The notes beneath the pieces are model-generated. The model saw nothing but the letters and a program-made list of their open reading frames with translations. It searched no databases and was not told where the DNA came from. From an uncultured Aquimarina sp. (GTDB lineage: Bacteria; Bacteroidota; Bacteroidia; Flavobacteriales; Flavobacteriaceae), in the NCBI RefSeq assembly GCF_947492965.1, contig NZ_CANLOZ010000007.1:1-64000 (forward strand): 64,000 nt of DNA. The letters run 5' to 3'. Position numbers and translations under genes: made by a program. Shown here piece by piece: positions 53,180-62,771 of the stretch (within the stretch, counting starts at the first letter, position 1; each line of letters starts with the position of its first letter).

Positions 53180-53956
53180 TTGGATTTAATCAATGTTAGA
53201 ATATTAGATATCCTAGATATCGTGTTGGTAGCACTGCTACTCTACTATATGTATAAATTGGTTAAAGGTACTGCCGCCATCAATATTTTTATAGGAATCG
53301 TAATGATCTATCTTGTCTGGAAGCTGACTCAGTTTCTAGCGATGGAGATGCTTAGTAGTGTTTTAGGCGAGTTTATTGGCGTAGGGATGTTTGCGTTGAT
53401 TGTTGTTTTTCAGCAAGAGATTAGAAAATTTCTTCTCATGATTGGATCTACAAACTTTGGTAGAAGAAGAAAATTTTTGCGACAATTAAAATTCATAAGA
53501 GACACTCCAGAAGATAGTGTAACTGATGTGGGTGCTATTGTAAGAGCTTGTCAGAAAATGGGAGATACCTTTACAGGAGCATTGATTGTAATTAAAAGAA
53601 ATACCGCATTAGACTTTGTTAAAAACACAGGTGATGAACTCGATATATTAGTAAAAACACCAATAATAGAAAGTATTTTTTATAAAAATAGTCCATTACA
53701 CGATGGAGCTATGATTATAGAAGACAATAGAATTGTTGCCACTCGAGTGATATTACCAGTTTCAAACGACAGAGACATCCCTTTACGATTTGGATTAAGA
53801 CACCGAGCTGCCATAGGAATTACCGAAAAAACCGATGGATTAGCTATTATTGTAAGTGAAGAAACTGGTCAGATATCTTATATAAAAAATGGTGAATTTG
53901 TCATCTTTAAAACACCAGAAGAATTGATTGAAAAAATAAAGAAAGATCTACAATAG
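53180..53956 (+). CDS. cdaA: Diadenylate cyclase (CdaA/DacA type)
   Basis: CdaA is a membrane enzyme that makes the second messenger c-di-AMP from two ATP. Three N-terminal helices (about 10-28, 34-52 and 60-78) are followed by a DAC domain. The catalytic motifs are SPLHDGAMII (DGA) and GLRHRAAIGI (RHR). SEETGQISYIKNGEF near the C-terminus is typical. The start is a TTG at 53180, giving the usual 258-aa length and membrane start. Its stop codon is directly followed by the ATG of a DUF3667 gene, so the two are one transcript. Confidence 0.95.
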   Translation: MDLINVRILDILDIVLVALLLYYMYKLVKGTAAINIFIGIVMIYLVWKLTQFLAMEMLSSVLGEFIGVGMFALIVVFQQEIRKFLLMIGSTNFGRRRKFLRQLKFIRDTPEDSVTDVGAIVRACQKMGDTFTGALIVIKRNTALDFVKNTGDELDILVKTPIIESIFYKNSPLHDGAMIIEDNRIVATRVILPVSNDRDIPLRFGLRHRAAIGITEKTDGLAIIVSEETGQISYIKNGEFVIFKTPEELIEKIKKDLQ

Positions 53957-54751
53957 ATGGACAATAAACTTAGTAACCTTAAATATTGTAAGAACTGTGG
54001 CTTCGAAATTGCCAACTTTCCCTTTTGTCCAGAATGTGGTGCTAAAAAAATTACGAAGCGAATTACTTTTAAAAATTTAACTCAGGAATTTAGTGATCGT
54101 TTTTTAAACTTAGATAATTCTTTTATTAGAACATTCGTTCATCTTTTCACAAAACCAAAGGATGTGATTGATGGATTTATCAATGGACTTAGAAAAAGAT
54201 ACATTAACGTTTTTAGTTATTTTGCAATTTCTCTTACCATAGCAAGTTTATATACATTTATTCTAAAAAAATACATGGAGGATATCTTTGCGAAAACAAT
54301 GGTCTCCGAAGAACAACTAGAAGTAAGTAAAATAGCCTCTGATATTTCTTTTGAATACCAATCTGTTACCTCTTTCTTAACAATTCCGATATTAGCCTTA
54401 ATATCTAGACTTGTGTTTTTAAATTATAAAAAGTATAATCTAACGGAACATTTGGTTATTCATCTATACGCTTATTCACACATTACCATGGTAATAAGTT
54501 TCATAACCTTGCCTATACTTTTAACTGTTGAGAATCTTTATCCAGTACTATGGATTCAATTCTCTGCTTCTATATTCTACATCGCATATGTTTTAAAGAA
54601 GCTATATGACTTAAGTTGGAAAAAGATCATCTTAAAAACACTATTGTTTTTTGTAATCATGAGCATATTATTTGTTATTTTCTCCATTGTTATTGCTTTT
54701 ATTATGATACAAAGTGGTGTAATGCCTATCGACGGAAGCTCTTCTATTTAA
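53957..54751 (+). CDS. DUF3667 zinc-ribbon membrane protein, copy 1
   Basis: A 264-aa protein with an N-terminal zinc ribbon (Cys11, Cys14, Cys24, Cys27: YCKNCGF and FCPECGAKK) followed by TKRITFKNLTQEFSDRFLNL with LDNSFIRTFVHLFTKPKDVI, the DUF3667 signature. Four or so membrane helices follow (about 95-110, 135-155, 170-185, 205-250). It starts immediately after the cdaA stop, so it shares the c-di-AMP synthase transcript. It is about half identical in layout to the next gene, so the pair arose by tandem duplication. The function is unknown. Confidence 0.85.
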   Translation: MDNKLSNLKYCKNCGFEIANFPFCPECGAKKITKRITFKNLTQEFSDRFLNLDNSFIRTFVHLFTKPKDVIDGFINGLRKRYINVFSYFAISLTIASLYTFILKKYMEDIFAKTMVSEEQLEVSKIASDISFEYQSVTSFLTIPILALISRLVFLNYKKYNLTEHLVIHLYAYSHITMVISFITLPILLTVENLYPVLWIQFSASIFYIAYVLKKLYDLSWKKIILKTLLFFVIMSILFVIFSIVIAFIMIQSGVMPIDGSSSI

Positions 54752-54785
54752 AATATCAAATATTTAAAAATCACCTAAGAAATAA

Positions 54786-55562
54786 ATGGATAAAACTGTT
54801 ACAGTTTCTAATTGCAAGAACTGCGGATATAATGTTGAAAATGTAAACTTTTGCTCTCACTGCGGAGCTAAAAAGATTACAAAAAGAATTACCTATAAAA
54901 ATTTAATTGCTGAAATAACAGAAGTATATTTAAATATTGATGGTACCCTTATAAAAACCATTAAGGACTTAACAATAAAACCCCACATTGTTATTAATGA
55001 CTATATCAATGGAGTTAGAAAAAAGCATTTAAACTTACCATCATATCTATTATTATCTCTTACCCTATCTACTCTTTTAACTTTTATAAAGGAGAAAGCA
55101 TTTAACATTGCTTCCGAAATAGATAAAAGTGATAAAAATTCTGAGGTGGTAGAGTTTTTAAAAGAATCGGTAGAAAAATTTCCAACCTTAGGATATTTTA
55201 TCTTAATACCTCTGTTTTCACTCATGTCTCGCTTTGTCTTTAGAAAATACAGAAAGTACAATTTTCTAGAACACAACGTAATCAATGCGTATCTCATAGC
55301 TCATATTACCATACTTACTTTTATACCCTACATTATTACTTTTTGTTTTGGAGACTACGTAGAGGAGACTAGTTCTATATTTTTATTAATACAACTTATT
55401 TATGCAACCTTCTTGTTCAAAAACTTATATAATGTTAGTTATTGGAGAGTTATAATTAAAGGTTTTGTTGGATTTCTATTAATAAGTTTAATAGTGTTTG
55501 GAATTGCGATTATCGGAGGAATAGCTTCCGGAATATTAAAAGAAAGCGGGTTAATTAATTAA
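54786..55562 (+). CDS. DUF3667 zinc-ribbon membrane protein, copy 2
   Basis: This 258-aa tandem paralogue of the preceding gene has the same zinc ribbon (NCKNCGYNVENVNFCSHCGA), the same DUF3667 stretch (KKITKRITYKNLIAEITEVY, IKTIKDLTIKPHIVINDYIN) and the same set of helices. It is separated by 34 bases and has diverged strongly in the membrane part. The last 4 bases overlap the end of the convergent ABC exporter gene. The function is unknown. Confidence 0.85.
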   Translation: MDKTVTVSNCKNCGYNVENVNFCSHCGAKKITKRITYKNLIAEITEVYLNIDGTLIKTIKDLTIKPHIVINDYINGVRKKHLNLPSYLLLSLTLSTLLTFIKEKAFNIASEIDKSDKNSEVVEFLKESVEKFPTLGYFILIPLFSLMSRFVFRKYRKYNFLEHNVINAYLIAHITILTFIPYIITFCFGDYVEETSSIFLLIQLIYATFLFKNLYNVSYWRVIIKGFVGFLLISLIVFGIAIIGGIASGILKESGLIN

Positions 55563-57325
55563 ACCTCCCTCATTTCGCTAAACTGCACGTCGTAGAGGTT
55601 TTTATAATACCCATTTTCTACTTCTAGTAGTTCGTTATGATTTCCTTGCTCTACAATTTTACCACTATCCATTACAATAATTTTATCTGCATTTTTGATG
55701 GTAGCTAGTCGGTGAGCAATTACTATAGAGGTTCTTCCCTGAGTAATTTTATCCGTAGCATCTTGGATCAGTTGTTCGCTATGCGAGTCTATAGAAGAGG
55801 TAGCTTCATCCAACACTAAAATTCCAGGGTTGGTTACATACGCTCTTAGAAAAGAAATTAATTGTCTCTGTCCGGAAGAAAGCATTACACCTCTTTCTTT
55901 TACATTATAATGATATCCATTCGGAAGACTTTTTATAAAATCATGGATTCCTATCTCTTTAGCAGCTTTTACCACCCTTTCTTCTGTGATATCAGGATTG
56001 TTAAGTGTAATATTATTAAAAATAGTATCTGCAAATAAAAACACATCCTGTAACACTACTGCGATATGATTCCTTAATGATTTTAGATCAATATCATGAA
56101 TGTTTCTGCTATCGATAGAAACAACTCCATCATCTATTTCATAAAACCTATTTAGTAAATTGATAATGGTAGATTTTCCAGCACCAGTAGCTCCTACAAT
56201 CGCCACGGTTTCTCCCGGTTTTACCGAAAACGAGATTCCTTTTAAAACCTCTTCGTCCTCAACATAACTAAACCTTACATCTTCAAAATCAATTGCTCCT
56301 TTTATTGTTTCAAGCTTTATTTGTCCAAAATCATTGATCTTAGATTCGGTATCTAGAATTGCAAATACTCTATTTGCCGCTACCATACCCATTTGCAGTG
56401 TATTAAACTTATCTGCAATTTGTCTCAGAGGTCTAAAAAGCATCTGTGAGAGTTCTATAAAAGCAATCACTACTCCTAAGGTAATTACATCTCCTTGTGC
56501 AGCTTTTAAACCTCCATACCATACGATCAATCCAGTAGTAATCGAACTCGACATTTCTGCAATTGGGAAAAAGATAGAATTATACCACACAGTTTTTATC
56601 CAACCTTTTTTATGCTTTTCATTAATCTCTTTAAAACTATTATACTCTATTTCTTCTCTGGTAAAAAGCTGAACAATCTTCATTCCTGTTATTCGCTCTT
56701 GTACAAAAGAATTAAGATTAGAAACTTGCGTTCTTACTTCCTCAAACGCTGTTTTCATTTTTCTTTGGAAAACTCTGGTAGCAAAAACAATAAAAGGTAA
56801 TACAGCAAGAACAATTAATGTAAGTTGCCAACTGTAATAAATCATGAAACAAAGAATCACAAACATTTTAAGCAGATCACTAATAATCATGAAAAGTCCT
56901 TGGCTAAAAATACTTGCAATGGTTTCTATATCACTAACCGCACGAGTAACTAATCTTCCCACAGCAGATTGATCATAATATTGTTTTTTAAAACTCAACA
57001 TATGATCAAAAAGTTTCACCCTTATATCTCTTATAACTTCTTGCCCTAACCAGTTTGCAAAATAAATAAACAGAAATTGAAACACTACTTCTAATAGTAA
57101 TACTCCTAGCATCAAACCAATATAAAACAAGATTAAATTACCGTCTTTAGGAATAAAACTTTTATCAATCGCTTTTTGTAGCAAAAGCGGTCTTAGTATA
57201 GCAAATCCTGACAACAATATTGCAGATAGCGCTACGAAATAAAAGGTAAATCGATAAGGGTTTGTATACCCTATCAATCTTCTGAATAATTTAAAATCAA
57301 ATGCTTTTCCGCTTTTTCCAGCCAT
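55559..57325 (-). CDS. ABC exporter, fused permease and ATPase
   Basis: A 588-aa half-transporter of the MsbA/LmrA-like exporter type. The N-terminal ~320 residues hold six membrane helices. The ATPase has Walker A IVGATGAGKSTIINLL, the signature LSSGQRQLISFLRA, Walker B ILVLDEATSSID and the H-loop IVIAHRL. It works as a dimer and exports lipids, peptides or drugs; the substrate is not evident. Its ATG overlaps the truA stop (TAATG), so it is translationally coupled to truA. Confidence 0.94.
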   Translation of the reverse strand: MAGKSGKAFDFKLFRRLIGYTNPYRFTFYFVALSAILLSGFAILRPLLLQKAIDKSFIPKDGNLILFYIGLMLGVLLLEVVFQFLFIYFANWLGQEVIRDIRVKLFDHMLSFKKQYYDQSAVGRLVTRAVSDIETIASIFSQGLFMIISDLLKMFVILCFMIYYSWQLTLIVLAVLPFIVFATRVFQRKMKTAFEEVRTQVSNLNSFVQERITGMKIVQLFTREEIEYNSFKEINEKHKKGWIKTVWYNSIFFPIAEMSSSITTGLIVWYGGLKAAQGDVITLGVVIAFIELSQMLFRPLRQIADKFNTLQMGMVAANRVFAILDTESKINDFGQIKLETIKGAIDFEDVRFSYVEDEEVLKGISFSVKPGETVAIVGATGAGKSTIINLLNRFYEIDDGVVSIDSRNIHDIDLKSLRNHIAVVLQDVFLFADTIFNNITLNNPDITEERVVKAAKEIGIHDFIKSLPNGYHYNVKERGVMLSSGQRQLISFLRAYVTNPGILVLDEATSSIDSHSEQLIQDATDKITQGRTSIVIAHRLATIKNADKIIVMDSGKIVEQGNHNELLEVENGYYKNLYDVQFSEMREV

Positions 57326-58074
57326 TATTGTGTTAAGTATATAGTATTGGGATATGCTACTTTTGTTAAATATAATCCATGAGCTGGTACAGAATACCCA
57401 GCTTCACTACGATTTTCACTTTTTATAATTTCTTTTAAATCTTCAAGATCTAATTTATGTTCTCCTATTTCTACAAGAGTTCCTACGACAGCCCTAACCA
57501 TATTTCTGAGAAAACGATTAGCCGTAATCTTAAAAATCAACAAACTGCCATTTCTTTCCCAAACAGCATTTGTAATAGTACAATTATACGTTTTTACATC
57601 GGTTTTGGACTTACTAAAACATTTAAAGTTCGTATAGTTTAACAGTAATTTAGCAGCTTTATTCATTAAATCTATGTCCAAATCCTTTTTAAGATAGTAA
57701 GCATGATTTATACTGAAAGGATCTTTTTCTAAAGTAATAATGTACTCATATGACCTACTCATAGCATCGAACCTAGCATGCACCTCTTCTTGCACTAAAT
57801 ATATCTTTTGAATTGCAATATCTTTAGGAAGAAGAGAATTAAGCTTATAACATAATTGGTCTACATCGATATCCTTTTCATAATCAAAATGCGCCATAAT
57901 CTGTTTTGCATGAACACCTGCATCTGTTCTTCCTGCTCCAACAATCTCTATTTTTGCTTTTAATAATAAGGACAAAGAACTTTCTAACACCTCTTGTATA
58001 GAAATTGCATTAGGCTGTCTTTGCCAACCATGATAAGAAGTTCCTTTATAAGAAAGTTCTAAAAAATATCTCAA
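57325..58074 (-). CDS. truA: tRNA pseudouridine(38-40) synthase TruA
   Basis: TruA makes pseudouridine at positions 38-40 of tRNA anticodon arms. The catalytic Asp is in GAGRTDAGVHAKQ. The N-terminal RYFLELSYKGTSYHGWQRQP, the RNA-binding TANRFLRNMVRAVVGTL and the final GYSVPAHGLYLTKV region are all present. 249 aa is the normal length. A -7-like TATATTTG lies on the minus strand at 58108-58115. The ABC exporter is coupled downstream. Confidence 0.95.
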   Translation of the reverse strand: MRYFLELSYKGTSYHGWQRQPNAISIQEVLESSLSLLLKAKIEIVGAGRTDAGVHAKQIMAHFDYEKDIDVDQLCYKLNSLLPKDIAIQKIYLVQEEVHARFDAMSRSYEYIITLEKDPFSINHAYYLKKDLDIDLMNKAAKLLLNYTNFKCFSKSKTDVKTYNCTITNAVWERNGSLLIFKITANRFLRNMVRAVVGTLVEIGEHKLDLEDLKEIIKSENRSEAGYSVPAHGLYLTKVAYPNTIYLTQ

Positions 58075-58192
58075 AGCTTTATTCTATTTTTGTTTTTAAT
58101 ATGATGGCAAATATACTTCATATAAAAGAGATTAATTCTACGAACATATTTGCGATTATTTATATGATAATAAACCAAACCAATACATCAAT

Positions 58193-58687
58193 TTGAAAAA
58201 AATACTTTTACTAAGTGACACTCATAGTTATATAGATGATCGGATCTTACACTATGTAGAACAAGCGGACGAAGTTTGGCATGCAGGAGACATAGGAGAC
58301 TTAAGTGTAACGGATGCAATTGAAAATATAAAACCGCTTCGAGCGGTATATGGAAATATAGATAATGATAAAGCAAGAGTAAGCTTTCCTTTACATCAAC
58401 GATTTCATTGCGAAAAAGTATCTGTATGGATTACCCATATTGGTGGCTATCCACCAAAATATAACAGCAATACCAGACAAGAAATAAAAAAGAATCCTCC
58501 TGACTTATTTATATGTGGCCACTCTCATATATTAAAGGTAATTCCTGATAAAACAAACGGAGTATTACACATGAATCCTGGAGCAGCGGGAAAACACGGT
58601 TTCCATAAAATAAGAACAATGTTGCGATTTACTATAGATCAGGATAAAATAGAAAATCTAGAAGTAATCGAACTTGGTAAAAAATAA
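58193..58687 (+). CDS. YfcE/MJ0936-type metallophosphoesterase
   Basis: A 164-aa cytosolic phosphodiesterase. The metal-binding motifs are LLSDTHSY (Asp, His), WHAGDIGD, VYGNIDN, WITHIGG and CGHSHI, in the correct order for the calcineurin-like small phosphoesterases. The start is a TTG at 58193 (MKKILLLSDTHS). In other bacteria YfcE-like enzymes act on small phosphodiesters; the natural substrate is unknown. It is divergent from truA. Confidence 0.9.
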   Translation: MKKILLLSDTHSYIDDRILHYVEQADEVWHAGDIGDLSVTDAIENIKPLRAVYGNIDNDKARVSFPLHQRFHCEKVSVWITHIGGYPPKYNSNTRQEIKKNPPDLFICGHSHILKVIPDKTNGVLHMNPGAAGKHGFHKIRTMLRFTIDQDKIENLEVIELGKK

Positions 58688-58716
58688 GAACCCGAAGTTG
58701 GCATACTCCGGGTTCT
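58687..58716. terminator. Terminator-like hairpin after the phosphoesterase gene
   Basis: AGAACCCG / CGGGTTCT (8 bp, loop of 14) overlaps the last base of the stop codon. It lies between convergent genes. There is no T-run on the + strand. Confidence 0.5.
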
Positions 58717-58745
58717 AACGCACTAATACTACTAAGATTTTAGGT

Positions 58746-59156
58746 TTATCGTAATCGGTCTACTGATTTTACGAGATTTTCATCCTTTTTAATAGCCTTA
58801 TTGGCTACCACTAATAAAACGATAGAAATAATAGGAAGTAACATCCCAATACCTTTCTCTGAAACCAATGTTTCTCCAGATAATGTTAGCGACCAATAAA
58901 CAAATACTCCTAGTAAAATAAAGTTTAATAAGATATTGATTCGCCCCAAAACAAATTGAAGCTGTCTATTTTTAAACAAAAAAATACTCACCACTGCTAA
59001 AACCGCAGATCCAGCAAACATTCCTAACACCAAAAGATTATCTTTTGCTAATAATTCATTTTTATCTTGATCAAATCCGTAAGGTACTAATGTAGAAACT
59101 ACACTAGCTATTAACGCTACTAATAGTAAGTATATGGATTGAATTCGTTGTATCAT
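58746..59156 (-). CDS. DUF4293 membrane protein
   Basis: A 136-aa inner-membrane protein with four helices (about 5-24, 42-60, 70-88 and 100-120) and a hydrophilic C-terminus. The layout IQRIQSIYLLLVALIASVVS with a short loop matches DUF4293, a Bacteroidota family of unknown function. It is divergent from rho, sharing a ~200-base control region. Confidence 0.8.
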   Translation of the reverse strand: MIQRIQSIYLLLVALIASVVSTLVPYGFDQDKNELLAKDNLLVLGMFAGSAVLAVVSIFLFKNRQLQFVLGRINILLNFILLGVFVYWSLTLSGETLVSEKGIGMLLPIISIVLLVVANKAIKKDENLVKSVDRLR

Positions 59157-59254
59157 TACCCCTTCTTCTTTTGGAAAAGCAAAAATAAGAGTTTCTTTTT
59201 ATAAATATGTGTAAAAAATCAAAAATAAAGTCGTATACTTGCATCACAAATGAT

Positions 59255-59278
59255 GTAACCCATTCTTAATTAGGTTAC
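59255..59278 (+). promoter_or_regulatory. Small hairpin in the rho leader
   Basis: GTAACC (59255-59260) and GGTTAC (59273-59278) pair around a 12-nt loop in the rho leader. A -7-like TATACTTG lies at 59234-59241 and gives a leader of about 110 nt. Rho genes are often autoregulated in their leaders; the role here is inference. Confidence 0.3.
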
Positions 59279-59358
59279 TTACCTTCTTAATAAAATTTTC
59301 CTAGAATTCTTCTTTAGAAAATTTAACACCAGAACCTTAAATTATATAACAAACTTAA

Positions 59359-61041
59359 ATGTTAGAGATTTCTGAATTAAAAGCGAAAAAGCTTCCTGAG
59401 CTACAGGAAATTGCGAAAAGTTTAAATGTACCTAAATTTCGCAGCATGAAAAAATTAGACTTGGTATATCAAATATTAGATTACCAAGCGGCGAACCCTA
59501 ATAAGGTAAAAGAGGTCATTACAGAAGATACTTCGGCTAAAACTGAAAAAGCTAAACCAAAACCTGCTGCGCGTCAAAAAAGACCACGCACAAAAAAAGC
59601 TCAAGCACCGAATACAGCTACTGCAAAAGAAGCAACAGGCGCTCAGGAAAAAAGCACTACTCCTAAAAAAGAAGCAAGAGACACAAATCAAAGCAACAAA
59701 CAACCTGTTGTAAACAAAAAACCTCAGAAAAAGCAAGAGGACAAAAAACAAGAGGATAAAAAGGAAGAGCGAAAAGAAGAAAGAAAGGACAATAGAAACA
59801 GGAATAACGATAAATCCCAGAACAAAAACCGTAATAATAACAACAATAATAAAAAAGAAAATAACGGAAACAGGGATAATGGAAATAGAGATAACAGAAA
59901 TCGCTATAAAGAACCCGATTATGAATTTGATGCAATTATTCAAAGTGAAGGAGTTCTGGACATCATGCAAGATGGATATGGTTTTTTAAGATCTAGTGAT
60001 TACAACTACCTTTCTTCTCCTGATGATATTTACGTATCTCAATCTCAAATAAGACTTTTTGGATTAAAAACAGGAGATACCGTTTTAGGACAAGTAAGAC
60101 CTCCAAAAGAAGGAGAAAAATATTTTCCTTTAATAAAAGTAAATAAAATCAATGGACTTGACCCGCAGGTAGTAAGAGACAGAGTATCTTTTGAACACCT
60201 TACTCCTCTTTTCCCTCAGGAGAAATTCAAAATTGCAGAGAAGCAAAGTACTATCTCTACAAGAATTATGGATTTATTCTCACCTATCGGAAAAGGACAA
60301 CGTGGTATGATTGTATCACAACCCAAAACAGGTAAAACCATGTTACTAAAGGATGTTGCTAATGCAATCGCAGCAAATCACCCTGAAGTGTATCAAATGA
60401 TATTACTGATTGATGAGCGCCCAGAGGAAGTAACAGACATGCAAAGAAATGTAAGAGGAGAAGTAATAGCCTCTACTTTTGATAAAGAAGCTCATGAACA
60501 TGTTAAAATTGCCAATATCGTTCTAGAAAAAGCTAAAAGACTAGTAGAATGCGGCCATGATGTTGTCATATTATTAGACTCTATTACACGTCTGGCAAGA
60601 GCATACAACACAGTACAACCAGCTTCTGGTAAAATTCTAAGTGGTGGTGTAGATGCTAATGCTTTGCACAAACCAAAACGATTCTTTGGAGCTGCCAGAA
60701 ATATTGAGAATGGAGGATCATTAACAATCATTGCCACAGCTTTAACCGAAACCGGATCTAAAATGGATGAAGTTATTTTTGAAGAATTCAAAGGTACTGG
60801 TAATATGGAATTACAATTAGATCGTAAAATATCTAATAGAAGAATATTCCCTGCGATTGACCTCACCTCTTCTAGCACACGTCGAGATGATATCTTATTA
60901 GACGAAAGCACAATTCAAAGAATGTGGGTAATGAGAAAATATTTAGCAGACATGAATCCTGTTGAAGCGATGGAATTCATTAATGAGCGATTTAAACAAA
61001 CTAGAAATAACGACGAATTTTTAATATCCATGAATGGGTAA
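59359..61041 (+). CDS. rho: Transcription termination factor Rho, with long basic/Asn-rich insertion
   Basis: Rho is the hexameric RNA helicase that ends transcription. The N-terminal Rho_N region (1-45, [20 protein letters not shown]) is followed by an inserted low-complexity region (about 50-180) of Lys/Arg/Asn/Glu/Gln (for example [18 protein letters not shown]). The RNA-binding cold-shock domain begins near [20 protein letters not shown]. The ATPase has P-loop [12 protein letters not shown] and the Q-loop/R-loop segments [14 protein letters not shown] and [14 protein letters not shown]. The 560-aa length against about 420 in E. coli comes from the insertion. A terminator follows. Confidence 0.96.
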   Translation: MLEISELKAKKLPELQEIAKSLNVPKFRSMKKLDLVYQILDYQAANPNKVKEVITEDTSAKTEKAKPKPAARQKRPRTKKAQAPNTATAKEATGAQEKSTTPKKEARDTNQSNKQPVVNKKPQKKQEDKKQEDKKEERKEERKDNRNRNNDKSQNKNRNNNNNNKKENNGNRDNGNRDNRNRYKEPDYEFDAIIQSEGVLDIMQDGYGFLRSSDYNYLSSPDDIYVSQSQIRLFGLKTGDTVLGQVRPPKEGEKYFPLIKVNKINGLDPQVVRDRVSFEHLTPLFPQEKFKIAEKQSTISTRIMDLFSPIGKGQRGMIVSQPKTGKTMLLKDVANAIAANHPEVYQMILLIDERPEEVTDMQRNVRGEVIASTFDKEAHEHVKIANIVLEKAKRLVECGHDVVILLDSITRLARAYNTVQPASGKILSGGVDANALHKPKRFFGAARNIENGGSLTIIATALTETGSKMDEVIFEEFKGTGNMELQLDRKISNRRIFPAIDLTSSSTRRDDILLDESTIQRMWVMRKYLADMNPVEAMEFINERFKQTRNNDEFLISMNG

Positions 61042-61062
61042 AAAATTCAATAAAACTTAAAC

Positions 61063-61093
61063 AAAGAAGGCTATCGATATGATAGCCTTCTTT
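61063..61093 (+). terminator. Terminator of rho
   Basis: AAAGAAGGCTATC / GATAGCCTTCTTT with a 5-nt loop and a short T-run lies 22 bases after the rho stop. Confidence 0.88.
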
Positions 61094-61204
61094 ATTTACA
61101 ACTTCTTTAAGACCTCATTACTCAGAATCTAATTAATTTTGCTAAAAGTGCATCCTGAAAGGTTTCTTTCAAAACTCAGACTACTAATGGCAAAAACTAT
61201 TATC

Positions 61205-61873
61205 ATGAAGACATTATTATATAGTACTATTACTATTTCAATTCTACTGTTTGGCTGCCAAGGAACTAGTCAAACCAAAAACAACGTAGCAAACGTAGAA
61301 ACACAAAATATAACACCTGTTCAAGTTGAACCGATAAATGGATTGGAGCGAGCTTATTTTGCAAGTGGATGTTTTTGGTGTGTTGAAGCAATTTATGAAA
61401 GTGTAATTGGCGTAGAAGAGGTTATTTCTGGGTATTCCGGAGGACATACAGAAAACCCGACATATGAATCAAGTAATACAGGACGGACCGGTCATGCAGA
61501 AGCTGTTGAAGTACTATACAACCCTAAAATAGTTCCGTTTTCCACCTTAGTAGATGTATATTTTGGATCACAAAATGTAACCCAAATAAACGGTCAAGGT
61601 CCTGATAGAGGATCCCAATATCGATCCATTATATTTTATCAAAATGATACGCAAAAGGAAATTATTACAAAAAAGAAGGAGTTTTTAAGCAAAAGTATCA
61701 ATAGAAAAATTGCTGCAGAAATCATGCCTTTTCAAAAATTTTGGAAAGCAGAAGAATACCATCAGGATTATGAAAAAAGAAACCCTTACAACAGGTATAT
61801 TCAAAATATTTCTGTGCCTAGATTAAAACGTTTTCAGAAAAAATTCCCTGAATTAATAAAGAATACTCACTAA
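61205..61873 (+). CDS. msrA: Exported peptide-methionine (S)-S-oxide reductase MsrA (lipoprotein)
   Basis: This MsrA repairs oxidised methionine in envelope proteins. The start is placed at 61205, because the residues just after it form a lipoprotein signal with lipobox LLFGC. The catalytic ASGCFWCVEAIYE, the GYSGGHTENPTYESSNTG loop, GHAEAVEVLYNP, and GPDRGSQYRSIIFY are complete. The C-terminal resolving-Cys segment appears as NPYNRYIQNISVPRLKRF without a Cys, as in several one-Cys MsrAs. It differs from the MsrA-like gene at 12682, which lacks a signal peptide and the GHAE loop. No MsrB is fused. Confidence 0.92.
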   Translation: MKTLLYSTITISILLFGCQGTSQTKNNVANVETQNITPVQVEPINGLERAYFASGCFWCVEAIYESVIGVEEVISGYSGGHTENPTYESSNTGRTGHAEAVEVLYNPKIVPFSTLVDVYFGSQNVTQINGQGPDRGSQYRSIIFYQNDTQKEIITKKKEFLSKSINRKIAAEIMPFQKFWKAEEYHQDYEKRNPYNRYIQNISVPRLKRFQKKFPELIKNTH

Positions 61874-61942
61874 GCATATTCTAGTTGCATAACAACAAAT
61901 TCTTCTGAATAAAAATCAAATTCTCACTAAAATCGTACATAC

Positions 61943-61966
61943 AAAAAACCGTCAGCAATTTCTGAC
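61943..61966 (-). terminator. Minus-strand terminator-like hairpin with no obvious gene
   Basis: On the minus strand GTCAG / CTGAC around a 6-nt loop is followed by GG and six T's. The region behind it (61967-62771) has no gene on that strand. It may end an unseen RNA or be a chance structure. Confidence 0.35.
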
Positions 61967-62623
61967 CATAGATAAATATGGCTAAAAATTATGCCAAATA
62001 AATTCCAAAATACCCCCAAGGTAAAACCATAATAGATAAAATGAAACACCACTTTTCAAGAATTCAAAAACAATTTTCGATTTTATAAAAACGAATAGTA
62101 GAAAAAATATAACTGTTTAATTATCAAAACAATAAATCTAATAAAAGTAAAATTCAATCTACTCAAATTTAAAAAAAAGCTATGCAAGCATAATTAATTA
62201 TGTTAAAATATTGTGAAAATTCAAGTTTTTAACTTCATTCACATCTTCGAAAAAACCTAAAAAATATTATCACGAACTAACAAAAAACACGAACCGACTT
62301 CAAGCCCAATAAAATCAATATAAATCAGATGTAATACACAAAAAAATCGTTGAAAAACACAAATTGAATAAAAAAAAAGTAAAACTTTATGTAAATAAAG
62401 TGAAAACTAGTTGCGTTTTTCAGATTAATAACTTACTTTTGTTTATAGTTTAATAGTTTTCATTTCAGGTGATTAATTAACAAGTTTAAACTTACACTAT
62501 AAAAAAACACGTGTAAATCGCTTAAAATCAGAAACTTACAAACTAAAACGTTCTTTAAAATTGGAAATATTTTTAACGAAACAATAAATCGTTAACAATT
62601 TCTAAATGTCAAAAAAATAAGTT

Positions 62624-62638
62624 TGGCATCTTTTTTGA
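62624..62638 (+). promoter_or_regulatory. Sigma-54-like promoter upstream of the SH3 protein
   Basis: TGGCAT-CTTTT-TTGA (62624-62638) matches the sigma-54 consensus TGGCAC-N5-TTGC at all but one position of each box, with the right spacing. It is 133 bases before the start codon. A bacterial enhancer-binding protein would be needed. Confidence 0.4.
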
Positions 62639-62771
62639 GAACGCATTTTTGAACATGAATTTGAATAAATTTTATAATATTATAGAGTAAACCCGAAAAA
62701 AAGCAATACAAAGATTATAGACCCTAATCTGCTTTATTTTTGAATTTTAATTATGTAAACACAGAAAGATT

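Larger units (their letters stand above)
61874..62771. other. Long AT-rich region without a gene
   Basis: About 900 bases hold no frame with coding character on either strand. Features I see are a minus-strand terminator-like hairpin at 61943-61966 and a sigma-54-like promoter at 62624-62638. I see no tRNA, tmRNA or riboswitch. Confidence 0.6.

Noticed and set aside
48754..53956. A mobile or defence island
   Set aside because: I looked for integrases, transposases, restriction, toxin-antitoxin and CRISPR signals over the whole window and saw none; the genes are core metabolism and envelope functions.
59476..59970. 164-codon minus-strand frame opposite rho
   Set aside because: It mirrors the Lys/Asn-rich insertion of Rho, which gives Phe/Ser/Cys-rich nonsense on the other strand.
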